A program made the translations under genes and the position numbers. Source: Scilla litardierei (Eukaryota > Streptophyta > Magnoliopsida > Asparagales > Asparagaceae). Taken from it: a DNA stretch of 64,000 nucleotides. Positions within the stretch are counted from its first letter, which is position 1, and every line of letters begins with the position of its first letter. The notes under the pieces were generated by a model. That model saw nothing but the letters and a program-made list of their open reading frames with translations. It had not been told where the DNA came from and did not search any database. Positions 1 to 11,243 of the stretch are shown here, piece after piece. The stretch covers positions 281,978,165-282,042,164 of the forward strand of contig CM061142.1 of NCBI GenBank assembly GCA_030789695.1, in the 5' to 3' direction.

Positions 1-731
1 CCCTCCTCGCCGCCGCTTGCGACGAGCCCATCAAGATCGACCTCTATCGGCGGGACCAGGCCAGTCGCCTTCTCCTTCATCCGAGCCAGGCAGTCATCCC
101 ATCCCTCCACGCGGCCCTTCCTTATGCCCTCGACCATCGAATCTGTAAGGGCGGGGATGACGGTTGTCTCCTGATACGTCCGGAATTCCTCGACCCTGCG
201 GGCCAACTCCTCCTCGGTGGCCTTGGCACGCCCCGTTAGATCCTCCGCACGAGCCTCCTCCCTCCGAAGGGCCCCCTCCAGCTCCTTCGCTCTCTCTCCA
301 GCCTCGGTCGCCCTCTGCTCATAATCGGACACGACCTTATTCAGGTGCTCTACTTCAGCCTCATATCGGCCGCCCCGCTCCCTCTCCTTCTCTAGGTCCT
401 CGCCGGCTCTCTTACGAACGGTAGCGACCTCGGCGACCATTCTAGCCACGGCGCCTTCGGCCTTATGTATGGCCGGCACGTGCCGCATCATCCCGAGCAT
501 CAAGTTGAGGATCTGCGTAAAGAAACGCCGAAAAATAAACACATTTAGGGCGTCCGCTAAAACCCGCTGAAAGACGTCACCCGTCTTACATAACATACCT
601 GGACGCCATGAATCACCGCGGTCCCGCACAGACCCTCAGGCTCCACCGCTTCCTCTGACCCGGGAACCCGCACCCCATAGGGTTGTCGCACAAACCGCAC
701 GCGAATCTCCCGGATGTTGATCCTATCCAAC
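1..731 (-). CDS. Antisense extra ORF of Tat-type Ty3/gypsy element (two exons, C-terminus off window)
   Basis: Read on the minus strand, 516-1 is one open frame encoding a Glu/Arg/Ala/Lys-rich heptad-like coiled coil followed by a segment ending in VEGWDDCLARMKEK. A second open segment (about 731-601) precedes it. They are separated by a plausible 84-bp intron with donor CCAG/GTATGT at 600 and a pyrimidine-rich TTACGCAG acceptor at 517, and the frame stays open across the join. The ORF runs opposite to the LTR at 1384-2458 and lies between pol (off window) and that LTR. Tat-lineage elements such as Grande, RIRE2 and Retand are reported to carry an antisense ORF there, related to the plant 'putative gypsy type transposon' family (Pfam PF04195). 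Membership is inferred from position and coiled coil. The usual N-terminal domain is not recognisable, so the gene may be truncated. Function unknown. Confidence 0.6.
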
Positions 732-1363
732 CTACGTCAGGGGGACTCAATGTCTCTCGGTGCAACGGATAGCCATGACCATCTTTCCCTGGTCCGCTGC
801 ACCCCTGGCTGCGACGCCCCCTCGCACGCCGACTCTTCCTCCCCCACCCGGCTACTCCCTCCAATCTCAAATCGAGAGGCCATTGATCGGAAAGGAAGGA
901 AATTAATTGTTGTTACCTGTTGCTCCCTTGAACCTGGAAGGCGATCAGAAGAAGATGGCCGGTGACGGAAGGGACAGGTTAGCCAGCAAGCTCCAAATAG
1001 AAAAATCGAGCGCCGGAGGAGAATCGGAGAAAGACAAAAATTCCCGCCGACCGCTTCCCAGACCTTTTTAGCGGTACAGGTGGCCCCCGGGCCATCTCGG
1101 CCGTCAAACTTTCGCCACGCGGCGCCCATCGAGACATCCCCGACGCCTCGACTGGCGTGAGGGTCACCTCATCCACATGTCGTAAACTCAATCGTAGAGA
1201 CGCTTCGTTTTCCTCTGCCCCCTTTTCAAATCGTAATGATGACCACTAAAGCGGGAGTTCCGAAGCCGCCGCTGGCACAACCCGGTGGGCCCAAGGCCCA
1301 TATTGAGGGTCCGGAATGTTGGATATGGTTCGCCCTCCGAGCCGAGCCGGGCTGCCGCCTCAG
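732..1363. other. 3' internal untranslated region of the Tat-type element
   Basis: GC-rich sequence between the antisense ORF and the polypurine tract. No reading frame here resembles a known protein. It could contain the promoter and first exon of the antisense ORF, but I could not place a TATA box. Confidence 0.45.
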
Positions 1364-1383
1364 ACTCGAAGGCCGGGGGCAAT
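1364..1383 (+). other. Polypurine tract of Tat-type element
   Basis: The G/A-rich run GAAGGCCGGGGGCAAT lies immediately 5' of the TGTTACG start of the LTR, the expected place for the plus-strand primer. It fixes the element as plus strand with only its 3' end in the window. Confidence 0.75.
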
Positions 1384-2458
1384 TGTTACGACCTAAAGAT
1401 CGTAGTAGCCTAACTCCTGCCCGGATCCGCTAACATACCCCTTTAGCTCACCATTTAACAATTAGGGCCGCCGCCCCGAAAACCCGGGGCATCACGGAGA
1501 TAGGCGCGCCTTACAGCGCTCCCCGAAACGGCCGAGGCGAACAACTGTAGCCGGCCGAGGCGAACAACCGCAGCCGCCCGACCCACCGGGGTAGCGCGTT
1601 AGGGGACGCTTGGGTAGCTAGGCTAGGCCTATTGACGGGCGCGGCCGGGCCGGACAACCCCCGACCGGAACGGCCCGTCCGATTCCCGCGAACCGCGACG
1701 CCAAAAGTGAGCCAGGCCTTTAGTTCGACGCTAATGACAAACAGCCTAGGATAAGGACACGACTGACACATACGTCACCCGACCGCCTGACAAAGCACCC
1801 CCAGGCGGCTGACCTGACCGGCGGTTAGTGCTTTCGGCCCTGACATCCCGACAAAAGCACCCCTGGGCCGTTGCGCCGCCTGACAGAGGCAGGTCAGAAA
1901 CTCATGTTCCCGATGTCCTTGTCCGAAGCCTCCGCTGACACCCGAGCCAGCTCAGCACGCCTAGTCATCACCTGTCAGGTATAAATACCTCCTCTCCTCT
2001 TACGGAGAAGGGGTTAGAAAAACTCTCTCATCTTCTATCATTCACACACGAGAGCAAAGGTCCTCCATATCTTTGTTCTCCCACCTATAGCTCGTCACGC
2101 GAGGCGGACACACAGTTAGTCCGGCCGGCGTGTCTAGCCCCCCATTTAAGCCCTTTTACTGACTTAGGCATCGGAGGGGCTAAGGGTTGAACCCCAACCC
2201 CGCCCTTCTGACGAGTTGTTCGTGCTGCAGGAGAGCTCGTCCCTTGACCAAAGTCAGCGTCAGCCTCCCGCCGTCCAACCTTCCTCAGCTGCGTCCGACG
2301 AGATACGATCCCGTGAGCTCCACCGGCAACGGATCCAACCTCTTCATCCCACTAATCACTTGTAATACAGCCTACCTAACCCCTCATTTCCATATAACCA
2401 CCGTGCCCTTGGTTCCCCATAATACAAATTCATTGTACGCGAGTTCCACCTCGTAACA
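1384..2458 (+). mobile_element. 3' LTR of a Tat-type Ty3/gypsy retrotransposon
   Basis: The 1,075-bp LTR starts TGTTACG and ends CGTAACA, a perfect 7-bp inverted terminal pair with the canonical TG...CA. A TATAAATA box sits at 1980-1987. The stretch TGACTTAGGCATCGGAGGGG at 2160-2179 recurs in the solo LTR at 20526-20545, so both are members of related families. A polypurine tract precedes it, so it is the 3' LTR. The target duplication would begin TTGGT at 2459, but the 5' LTR is off window and cannot be compared. Confidence 0.88.
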
Positions 2459-2797
2459 TTGGTAACGTATGATAATGATACACCTGCATGTTAGACAACA
2501 ATCGATAAATAATTTTTTAAAAGATCATTTAAACGAATAATATAAATAAAATAATGTAAAGAAAGAAATTTAAAAAACTTACATACAATATTTATCATAC
2601 ATTGGAAATCATAGCAGAACTTCTGTGTAAACGATGTTTACTGTGTTATTTTTATTGGGCTGAAGGACACATACACGATCAAAAGATGTGCACCTTGAAA
2701 GTGCCACATAAAGATGTCCATGACTGAAAACTGGGGTCCGCAAATCAACTCCAACGAACTTTACAGATTATCACATGTACATGAAACTGTCTTCTTG
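2459..2797. other. AT-rich stretch, no gene recognised
   Basis: Sequence between the Tat LTR and the end of the helicase frame. It probably holds the Helitron helicase C-terminus or 3' UTR in decayed form. I see no hairpin plus CTRR terminus here. Confidence 0.4.
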
Positions 2798-4888
2798 TCA
2801 TATGAAAAGGTAATTCTGTAGCCGATGGTGACAAAGATATTCTTGGTATAAACACAAAACAACGGCTTTATCCCCATTTAAAATTTGAGCTTCAATGACA
2901 TGTGATGCACATCTGACAACCATCAATCGAGTGCCATTGCAAAGCCCGTCTTTAGGTGCAATATTTCGTAATAAAATAATAGGACAACCAACCTTAAGAT
3001 CAAGTTTAAATTGTGGCAACCCAGGAGGATCCAAAGAGTTTATGTACTCAGTTGGATATCGACTTATAATGGTTGGATTGGTTTCTTCATTTTCAGACAT
3101 TTTATCTGCAGCTAGATACGTAATCTTTTGTCCCGGAAAAATGTTTAATGCAGCAGCATTTATAAAAGTAACATCATCATTCCGTGCAGAAAGAATTATT
3201 CGTTCAGTAAGGTATGCCAGAGTCACTGCACCCTCAATATCAAGCTGCGGATAAATTGAAGTATTAACTCGTTTAAATCCTTGCATCTGAATATGTTAGA
3301 AGGAAGTTCTACCACTTCTGTAGGATTTGTCCCAACCTAATACATATGTAGATTAATTTAAGTTAAGGAATGGCTAAGATAAAAATAGTAAGTAAAATTG
3401 AATTAGGCTTCAAATAAAATACCTCCAAAATAAACTTTACAAAATTTGTATTCTCAACAGATGAGTTATTTAACCGCATATTCTGATCCAATAACAAAAC
3501 TTGTATAGAGCACCATAATACAGATCGTCTCAATGAGTTTCTTCTCGAACCCCCTTTGGTATACGTGCAAGATTTGTCGGAAGTCCCCACCAAGAACAAC
3601 AGTAATACCACCAAACGCTCTGTTGTTATCACAAATATCTTTTAACGATCGATCCACTGCCTCAACACAGTGCCGATGTTGTATAGGTACCTCATCCCAT
3701 ATTATAAGTTTTGCTTTTTTGAATAATTGTGCTTGCATGGATTGCTTGCAAAAATTACAAATTGAATTATCTTGCACATCTAACGGGATATGAAATGTGG
3801 AATGTGCAGTTCAGCCTCCGCTAAGTAGCAATGATGCAATACCGGATGAAGCGACGATGATAACTATATTTCCAAGAATACGCAACATTGTTGCCAGTGC
3901 ATTGTATAAAAACGTCTTTCCAATTCTAGCACATCTGCTCAAGAAGAATGTAGTACCTTTATTTTCAAATACGGATGAAGTAATTGCTGAATAAGCATTG
4001 TGCTGTGCATCATTGAGGCAATCAATGCCTTTTTGTGCATCCATTTGTTTCGCTTTATTTATAAGTTCCTGATGTTCATGCAATAATATATTGCCAACAA
4101 TTGCATTCCAATCTCCAGCAGGAAGTGGCATTGGTGGAAAGTCAGATAGACACTTACCGTACCCTTCAAGCAATTCATTGATAAGGAATAATACATAATC
4201 TGCAAGTTGGCATTGAGTTGGGGTAGAAATTGCAAATAAAGTGTGTAGTTTATGTGGAAGATCATCGCAAATGTGCATTGAAAATTCATTCCATAAAGTA
4301 AGGGGGTCAATCGACGAACATTCGATAAGAATAATACAAAACAGTCTTCGTAATTGATATCCTGTTTTCTTAATGGAAGCCTCGGAAAGACATTGACTCC
4401 ACTCGGAATCATTTTCAAGAAGCCCACTTACAATACATGTTGCTTTGAATGTAGGGTACTTGATAGTATAGAATGTGCGTAAATTTTCCCACGATGTTGG
4501 CCCTTTAACAACTGTTAGTTGCAACCGTAGATACAATCGCTCACCAAAATTAGGGCAACTGTGCGTAAATTTTCCCACATGTTCCAAAAAGATGTGTTCT
4601 CAAAGTTGACTTCGACAACTGTTCATCCAACCAATGTAAGGCTGAACAATAAGGGCATGGAATGTTCATTAATCCAAGATAGTGCCGACCAAAATCAACC
4701 TGAGTTGGTGGACCAGATCCATGCTGAGTTGTCCGACATCGTAACATCGAGGATGAGCCATCGTCTTCTTGTTCAACTGGAGAAGTTGTTAATGCAGGTG
4801 TTATTTGAGGTATACTGATAGGAGTCATATATCGAGATATGTTTTTTGAGCTTTTTCTCGTTCTCTCCTTTGACATTGAGCTAAACAA
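2798..4888 (-). pseudogene. Helitron PIF1-like helicase pseudogene
   Basis: From the N-terminus: 4888-4550 holds the zinc-finger region (GLMNIPCPYCSALHWLDEQ); 4587-3811 holds the linker and a damaged Walker A (ARIGKTFLYNAL, where Helitron helicases usually have a G-rich loop); 3777-3466 holds Walker B and motif III ([15 protein letters not shown]); 3286-2798 holds the C-terminal helicase block ([12 protein letters not shown]...GTRLMV). Breaks: an in-frame TGA at 3813-3811, a frameshift near 3550, a likely intron with donor GGAG/GTATTT near 3420, and another frameshift near 3270. The protein passes directly from the N-terminal CGKIYAQLP region to the ERLYLRL region that normally follows Rep, so the Rep/HUH block is deleted. 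Confidence 0.85.
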
Positions 4889-4960
4889 CTATCCAAAATA
4901 AAACCAAAATTAAATAAAATTAAGTTACATTAAAGTAGAGTAGATTTTATGGATAATAAC

Positions 4961-6572
4961 TGGCAGATGGTTCAGCATCTTCTGCAGATATCGTATCGTT
5001 GTGCGAGGCTGATACCTCATCTTCATGTTCAACAAGAGAAGTTGTTACTGCATGTGTGCTTTGAGGCATATCTAGTATACTGTTAGGAGTCATATATCGA
5101 GATGTGTTTCCTTGTATTTGTTCTCGTTCTCTCCTTTTGCGTTGAGCTAAAGCTCTATCCAAATTAAAACCCAAAAATAAATACAAATAAAATACATGGG
5201 TGGAGAATAGATTTTATGTACAGTCAGGTGGATAATAACTTGATAGATGGTCCAGCTATTTGTCCAGAAATCATATCGTTACGTGAGGCTGAGATAGCAT
5301 CTTCTTATTCAACCGGAGAAGTTGTCACGGCTGGTGTTATTTGAGGTATATCAAGTACACTTTCAGAAGTCAGAGTGTGCGATATGTTTTGTTATTCTTG
5401 TTCATGTTCACGTTCTCTCCTCTTGCGTTAAGCTAAAGCCCTATCCAAATTTAAACCCAAAAATAAAGACAAATAAAATACATGGGAGGAGAATGGATTT
5501 TATGTACAGTCGGGTTGATAATAACCTGACAGATGGTCCAACTACTTGTCCAAAAATCATATTGTTACGCGAGGCTGAGACATCATATTCTTGTTCAACC
5601 GGAGAAGTTGTCACGGCTAGTGTTATTTGAGGTATATCAAGTACACTGTCAAAAGTCAGAGCGTGAGATATGTTTCATTGTTCTTGTTCACGTTCTCGTT
5701 CTCTCCTTTTGCGTTGAGCTAAAGCCCTATCCAAATTTAAACCCAAAAATAAATACAAATAAAATACATGGGAGGAGAATGGATTTTATGTACAGTCGGG
5801 TAGATAATAACCTGACAGATGGTCCAACTACTTGTCCAGAAATCATATCGTTACGCGAGGCTGAGATAGCATCTTCTTGTTCAATCGGAGAAGTTATCAC
5901 GGCTGGTGCTATTTGAGGTATATCAAGTACACTGTCAGAAGTCAGAGCGTGAGATATGTTTCGTTGTTCTCATTCTCGTTCTCTCCTTTTACGTTGAGCT
6001 AAAGCCCTAGCCAAAATTAAACCCAAAAATAAATACAAATAAAATACATGGGAGGATGTACAGTCAGGTGGATAATAACCTGACAGATGGTCCAGGTACT
6101 TGTCCTGAAATCATATTGTTACGCGAGGCTGAGACATCATCTTCATGTTCAACCGGAGAAGTTGTCACAGCTTGTGTTATTTGAGGTATATCAAGTACAC
6201 TGTCAGAAGTCAGAGCGTGAGATATGTTTTGTTGTTCTTGTTCTCGTTCTCGTTCTCGTTCTCTCCTACTGCGTTGAGCTAAAAGCCCTATCCAAATTTA
6301 AACCCAAAAATAAATACAAATAAAATACATGTGATGAGAATAGATTTATGTACATTTGGGAGGATAATAACCAGACAGATGGTCCAGGTAATTGTCCTGA
6401 AATCATATCGTTACGCGAGGCTGAGACAGTATCTTCTTGTTCAACCGGAGAAGTTGTCACGGCTGGTGTTATTTGAGGTATATCTAGTACACTGTCAGAC
6501 GTCAGAGCGTGAGAGATGTTTCGTTGTTCTTGTTCACGTTCTTGTTCTCTCCTACTGCGTTGAGCTAAAGCC
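4961..6572 (-). repeat. Tandem array: one Helitron exon plus intron copied about seven times
   Basis: Units of 266-286 bp. The landmark GAGCTAAA (once AAGCTAAA) falls at 4878, 5144, 5430, 5716, 5996, 6276 and 6562. On the minus strand each full unit has an acceptor (TTTGGATAG/GGCTTTAGC), an exon, and a donor (CTGTCAG/GTTATT). The exon encodes an Arg/Glu/Gln-rich start, then an S-V-L-D-I-P-Q-I and T-T-S-P-V-E-Q-E-D block. The unit nearest the helicase merges into its N-terminal coding sequence (PISIPQITPALTTSPVEQED). Several exon lengths I measured are multiples of three (201, 195, 201, 201). One has an extra A. Confidence 0.85.
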
Positions 6573-6599
6573 CTATCCAAATTAAACCCAAACTAATTA

Positions 6600-7978
<1,379 letters not shown>

Positions 7979-7993
7979 ATATATATATATATG

Positions 7994-8025
<32 letters not shown>
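7979..8025. repeat. TA/TATG microsatellite between MITE and Helitron
   Basis: ATATAT with interspersed ATGTATAT. The same TATG-interrupted pattern resumes at 25379 on the far side of the Helitron, consistent with one tract split by the insertion. Confidence 0.93.
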
Positions 8026-8029
8026 CTAG

Positions 8030-8052
8030 TCATAACCCGTGCCCGCGGGCAC
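8030..8052 (-). other. Helitron 3' terminal hairpin
   Basis: CCGTGCCCGCGGGCACGG is a perfect 18-nt palindrome. On the minus strand it is followed by nine bases and CTAG. This is the expected 3' termination structure of rolling-circle elements and fixes orientation. Confidence 0.88.
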
Positions 8053-8129
8053 GGTTCATTTAAGATTTTTTCCCGCGAAATCTTTATTCACAAAAAATTA
8101 TTAGCATAAAAATATTTAGCGGTATGGGC

Positions 8130-8480
8130 GTCTTTGGCACGGAACAACAAATTCGGCATAGACGCCTTCGACACGGAACAACAAATTCGACGTGGTGCAT
8201 TAGGCACGGAATAACAAATTCGGTGTGGAATAACAAATGAGCAGAGAACAACAAATTCGGTGCGGGCACCTTCGGCGCGGAACAACAAATTAGCGTAGAA
8301 CAACAAATTCGGCACAGGTGGGCGCCTTCGGCGCAGAACAACAAATTAGCATAGAACAACAAATTACGCGCATGCGCCTTCGACATGAAAAAACAAATTA
8401 GCGTAAAAAAAATTTAGCGCCTTCGTCACTGGGAAAATTAGCTTAAAAATTTAGAACAAATTCGACGGCGCTCGACACGG
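8130..8480. repeat. Degenerate minisatellite next to the Helitron 3' end
   Basis: About ten diverged copies of a GAACAACAAATT motif, joined by variable links such as CGGCGCG or CTTCGGCGC, with spacing of roughly 20-40 bp. Frames through it give artefactual leucine/cysteine-rich peptides and are not genes. Confidence 0.75.
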
Positions 8481-8989
8481 GCGCCCCTGAAACCTGAAGA
8501 ACATCTATGATAAGTGGATAGTAGATTTATTCTTGTTTTTAGCTGCTTTTTAATTTATTTGGATAAATAGTTTTTATGGACACCGCTTATGAAGAGGTTG
8601 AATAATTAATTAATCTCCAAAACTTGTCAATTTTTATTTTTGAATTTAGGGGGGAACAACATCTCAGATAAGTTGATAGTTGATTTTAGAGTCATTCTCA
8701 AGTGGATAATGGATAGTTAAAGGATAGTTGATACATATATTCATGGACTATTATGGGTTGCCTCGGCAAATTATAAAGTCAATGTGATCCTCTACATCTC
8801 TTCTTAACTGGGCATCTACTCTTATCTATAAGGAGTTTGATCATTGGGTTTAGGGTCACGCATTGAGCGTCTGCATCGTCCCGATCTTTGTTTCTTTTTT
8901 TTGGATTGGGAGTCTTGGGACCTGTACTGTAATGCATTCGTGATCCATCTTGAAATTTTACAGCCAGAATAACAGCAACAACTATACAA

Positions 8990-9170
8990 AGTGCATTTGG
9001 GTGCGTGATATCTCGAGCTTACGTGCCACATTCTCCTTCTGAGCAACATACACAAAAGGTTGCTTATATGGACTTCTTCATTAAGATCTACACGTAAGAA
9101 AAGCATTTGTCACATCTAACTAAAACATCGGCCATAGATCTATAAGTGCCACAATGAACAAAGACTGTGT
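8990..9170 (-). pseudogene. Ty1/copia reverse transcriptase remnant, copy 1
   Basis: On the minus strand, short frames read WPMF-stop-LDVTNAFL and then YKQPFVYVAQKENVARKL, matching the copia RT block normally written as LDV-NAFL...MKQP-G-VAQ. There is a nonsense TAG and a frameshift between the two blocks. Only about 60 residues remain. Confidence 0.6.
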
Positions 9171-9257
9171 GATTAACAAATTTGTAAACCAACTTCAATG
9201 ATTATGCAGCTAAACTTTTTAAACCCGGGCCCTCAACTCTGCTTTAAACTACACATT

Positions 9258-9385
9258 ATCTTGAGCTTACATGCCACATTCTCCTTGAGAGCAACATACT
9301 CAAGAGGTTGCTTATATGGACTTCTTCATTAAGATCTACATATAAGAAAAGCATTCGTCACATCTAACTAAAACATCTGCCATTG
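9258..9385 (-). pseudogene. Ty1/copia reverse transcriptase remnant, copy 2
   Basis: Nearly the same sequence as 9022-9110 (shared GGTTGCTTATATGGACTTCT and ACATCTAACTAAAACATC), again encoding a Y-K-Q-P-L-E-Y-V-A block on the minus strand. It is a direct duplicate of the neighbouring remnant, about 250 bp away. Confidence 0.55.
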
Positions 9386-9399
9386 TTGGTTGACAATAA

Positions 9400-11002
9400 T
9401 AAAAAATAACATGAATGCAATTGAATAGAGCAACATGAGAAATGATCTCAAGGTATTCAGCTCTTCAAGTTTGAGTAAAACATCTAACAACCAGAAGAAC
9501 CTTGTATCTGTCCATTCTCTCATTTCAGTGGTATTTCACCATAAATAGCTAGCAACAACACAAAAAATCCAACTCTGAAGAGGCAGGAACCAAGTGCATA
9601 CATACATATAGAACACATTGGAATATTGTATCATGTTAAAATTTTAGTTAAACTGCTTGTATCATGTTTTAACATCAAACTGCCACCAACACATTGGAAT
9701 ATTTTATTTCCACCAATTTTAACATACAGTTTTAACATAAAATATTTTAGTTAAAATAGTTTTAACATACAATTTTAACATATAGTTTTAACATAAAATA
9801 TTTTAACATCCAAATTTTAACATCAAACTGTTTTAACATAAAATATTTTATTGCCACTAACACATTGTATCCTGTTTTAACATCAAACTGTATGCTTAAA
9901 ATAAGATGATACAATGTTAAAACATCAAACAGTTTAACATTGTAATCAAAATTTGTTATAACAGGATATGCAACTATTAAACTCTTTGTACACCACTCCT
10001 GAGGCGGTCACCAACACATTGAACTCATTGAACTCATTGGAATGGCAAAATTGCTCCAGTTGAAGTCCTCATGAATGATAAATTTGTTATAACATGATAT
10101 ACATATCACACGTCATTCCAATAAGTTCAACTCCTCATGTTAAAATTGTATCAGAACAATGATACAATGTTATTATAATGACTCATGATATGTATGGAAT
10201 CTTGAAGTAGGTGAACCATTCGTTAAGGACTGGAAACCAAAATGATCCATCCATCCATCACCCAAAGCTTGCAAAATAACAAATAAAAAGGAACCAAGAG
10301 ACAGAAGGTTAAATTAGTCATTTTCACTCTATTAAATATTAACATTACCTCAAGTATCAAGGGCTACATTTATCTGACTCAATCCCGTCAAAACTGGACC
10401 TTCAAACAGAGGCAACTCTACTCATTTTTACCCAAGTCCACATAATTCTAGCATTACCATTAAATATAAAATAAACATTAACCAAAGGGCAAAAGTTCAG
10501 AATCCACCACTTGTATTATACACATAGGCAAATTTGAAACCTAAACCATATTTGAGATTCCGAAATCTGTTTAGGATATTGAAAGTCATCTTGAACAGTA
10601 GGACCGAGGGACAATACGGTTGAATCTTGAATTAGGTGAACCCTCATAGGGCTAAGCTATTTAATAACTTGTTGATGTGCTGCTCTTTTACTGTCTCTTA
10701 TGCATCTATTCTCATTATTTAAAATTCAGTTGACAGGCTTCTAGCTATGAAGTAGTTATGCCAGTCTGCCATATAATTGGTTATTGAACCTTCCTTATGA
10801 TCACTGACCCAAAAACATAGTCCACTAAGGTATGGCAGCAGATATATTGCATATTAATTGTATGATGCCCACTATGGAACCCAAAAACATAGTCCACTGT
10901 TGAACTCATTGTACCCAAAAATATGCTTATCATAATCCATAAGAATTTCAGCATACCATAGAAAAGAAATTATTGGTTCTTATATTGTTAAAAGAGGAGG
11001 AA
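9400..11002. repeat. AT-rich Helitron interior with TTTTAACAT repeats
   Basis: Between 9630 and 9960 the word TTTTAACAT (or CATAAAATATTTTA) recurs many times at irregular spacing. The rest is AT-rich with no recognisable gene. Confidence 0.5.
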
Positions 11003-11243
11003 TTGACCTACTGATAAAATAATTGTAATAAGTGCACCTATCCTATAAACATTTGCCTGAACGACATGAATTCTAATTATCCTTGACCTACCGATAATAT
11101 AAGTGTAATAAGTGCACATATCCTTTAAACATTTGCCTAAATGACCTGAATTCTAATTATCATTGACCTGCTGATAATATAAGTGTAATAAGTGCACCTA
11201 TCCTATAAACATTTTCCTAAATGGCCTGAATTCTAATTATCCT
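11003..11243. repeat. Three tandem copies of an 80-bp unit
   Basis: Units start at 11003, 11083 and 11163 (TTGACCTR, then CTGATAATATAAGTGTAATA, then GTGCACCTATCC, ending GAATTCTAATTATCC). Period is 80 bp with a few substitutions per unit. Non-coding. Confidence 0.85.

Noticed and set aside
3797..3994. Plus-strand frames opposite the helicase
   Set aside because: Antisense shadows of the minus-strand Helitron helicase.
8084..8386. Leu/Cys/Ala-rich minus-strand frame
   Set aside because: Made by the GAACAACAAATT minisatellite; no protein family and no start context.
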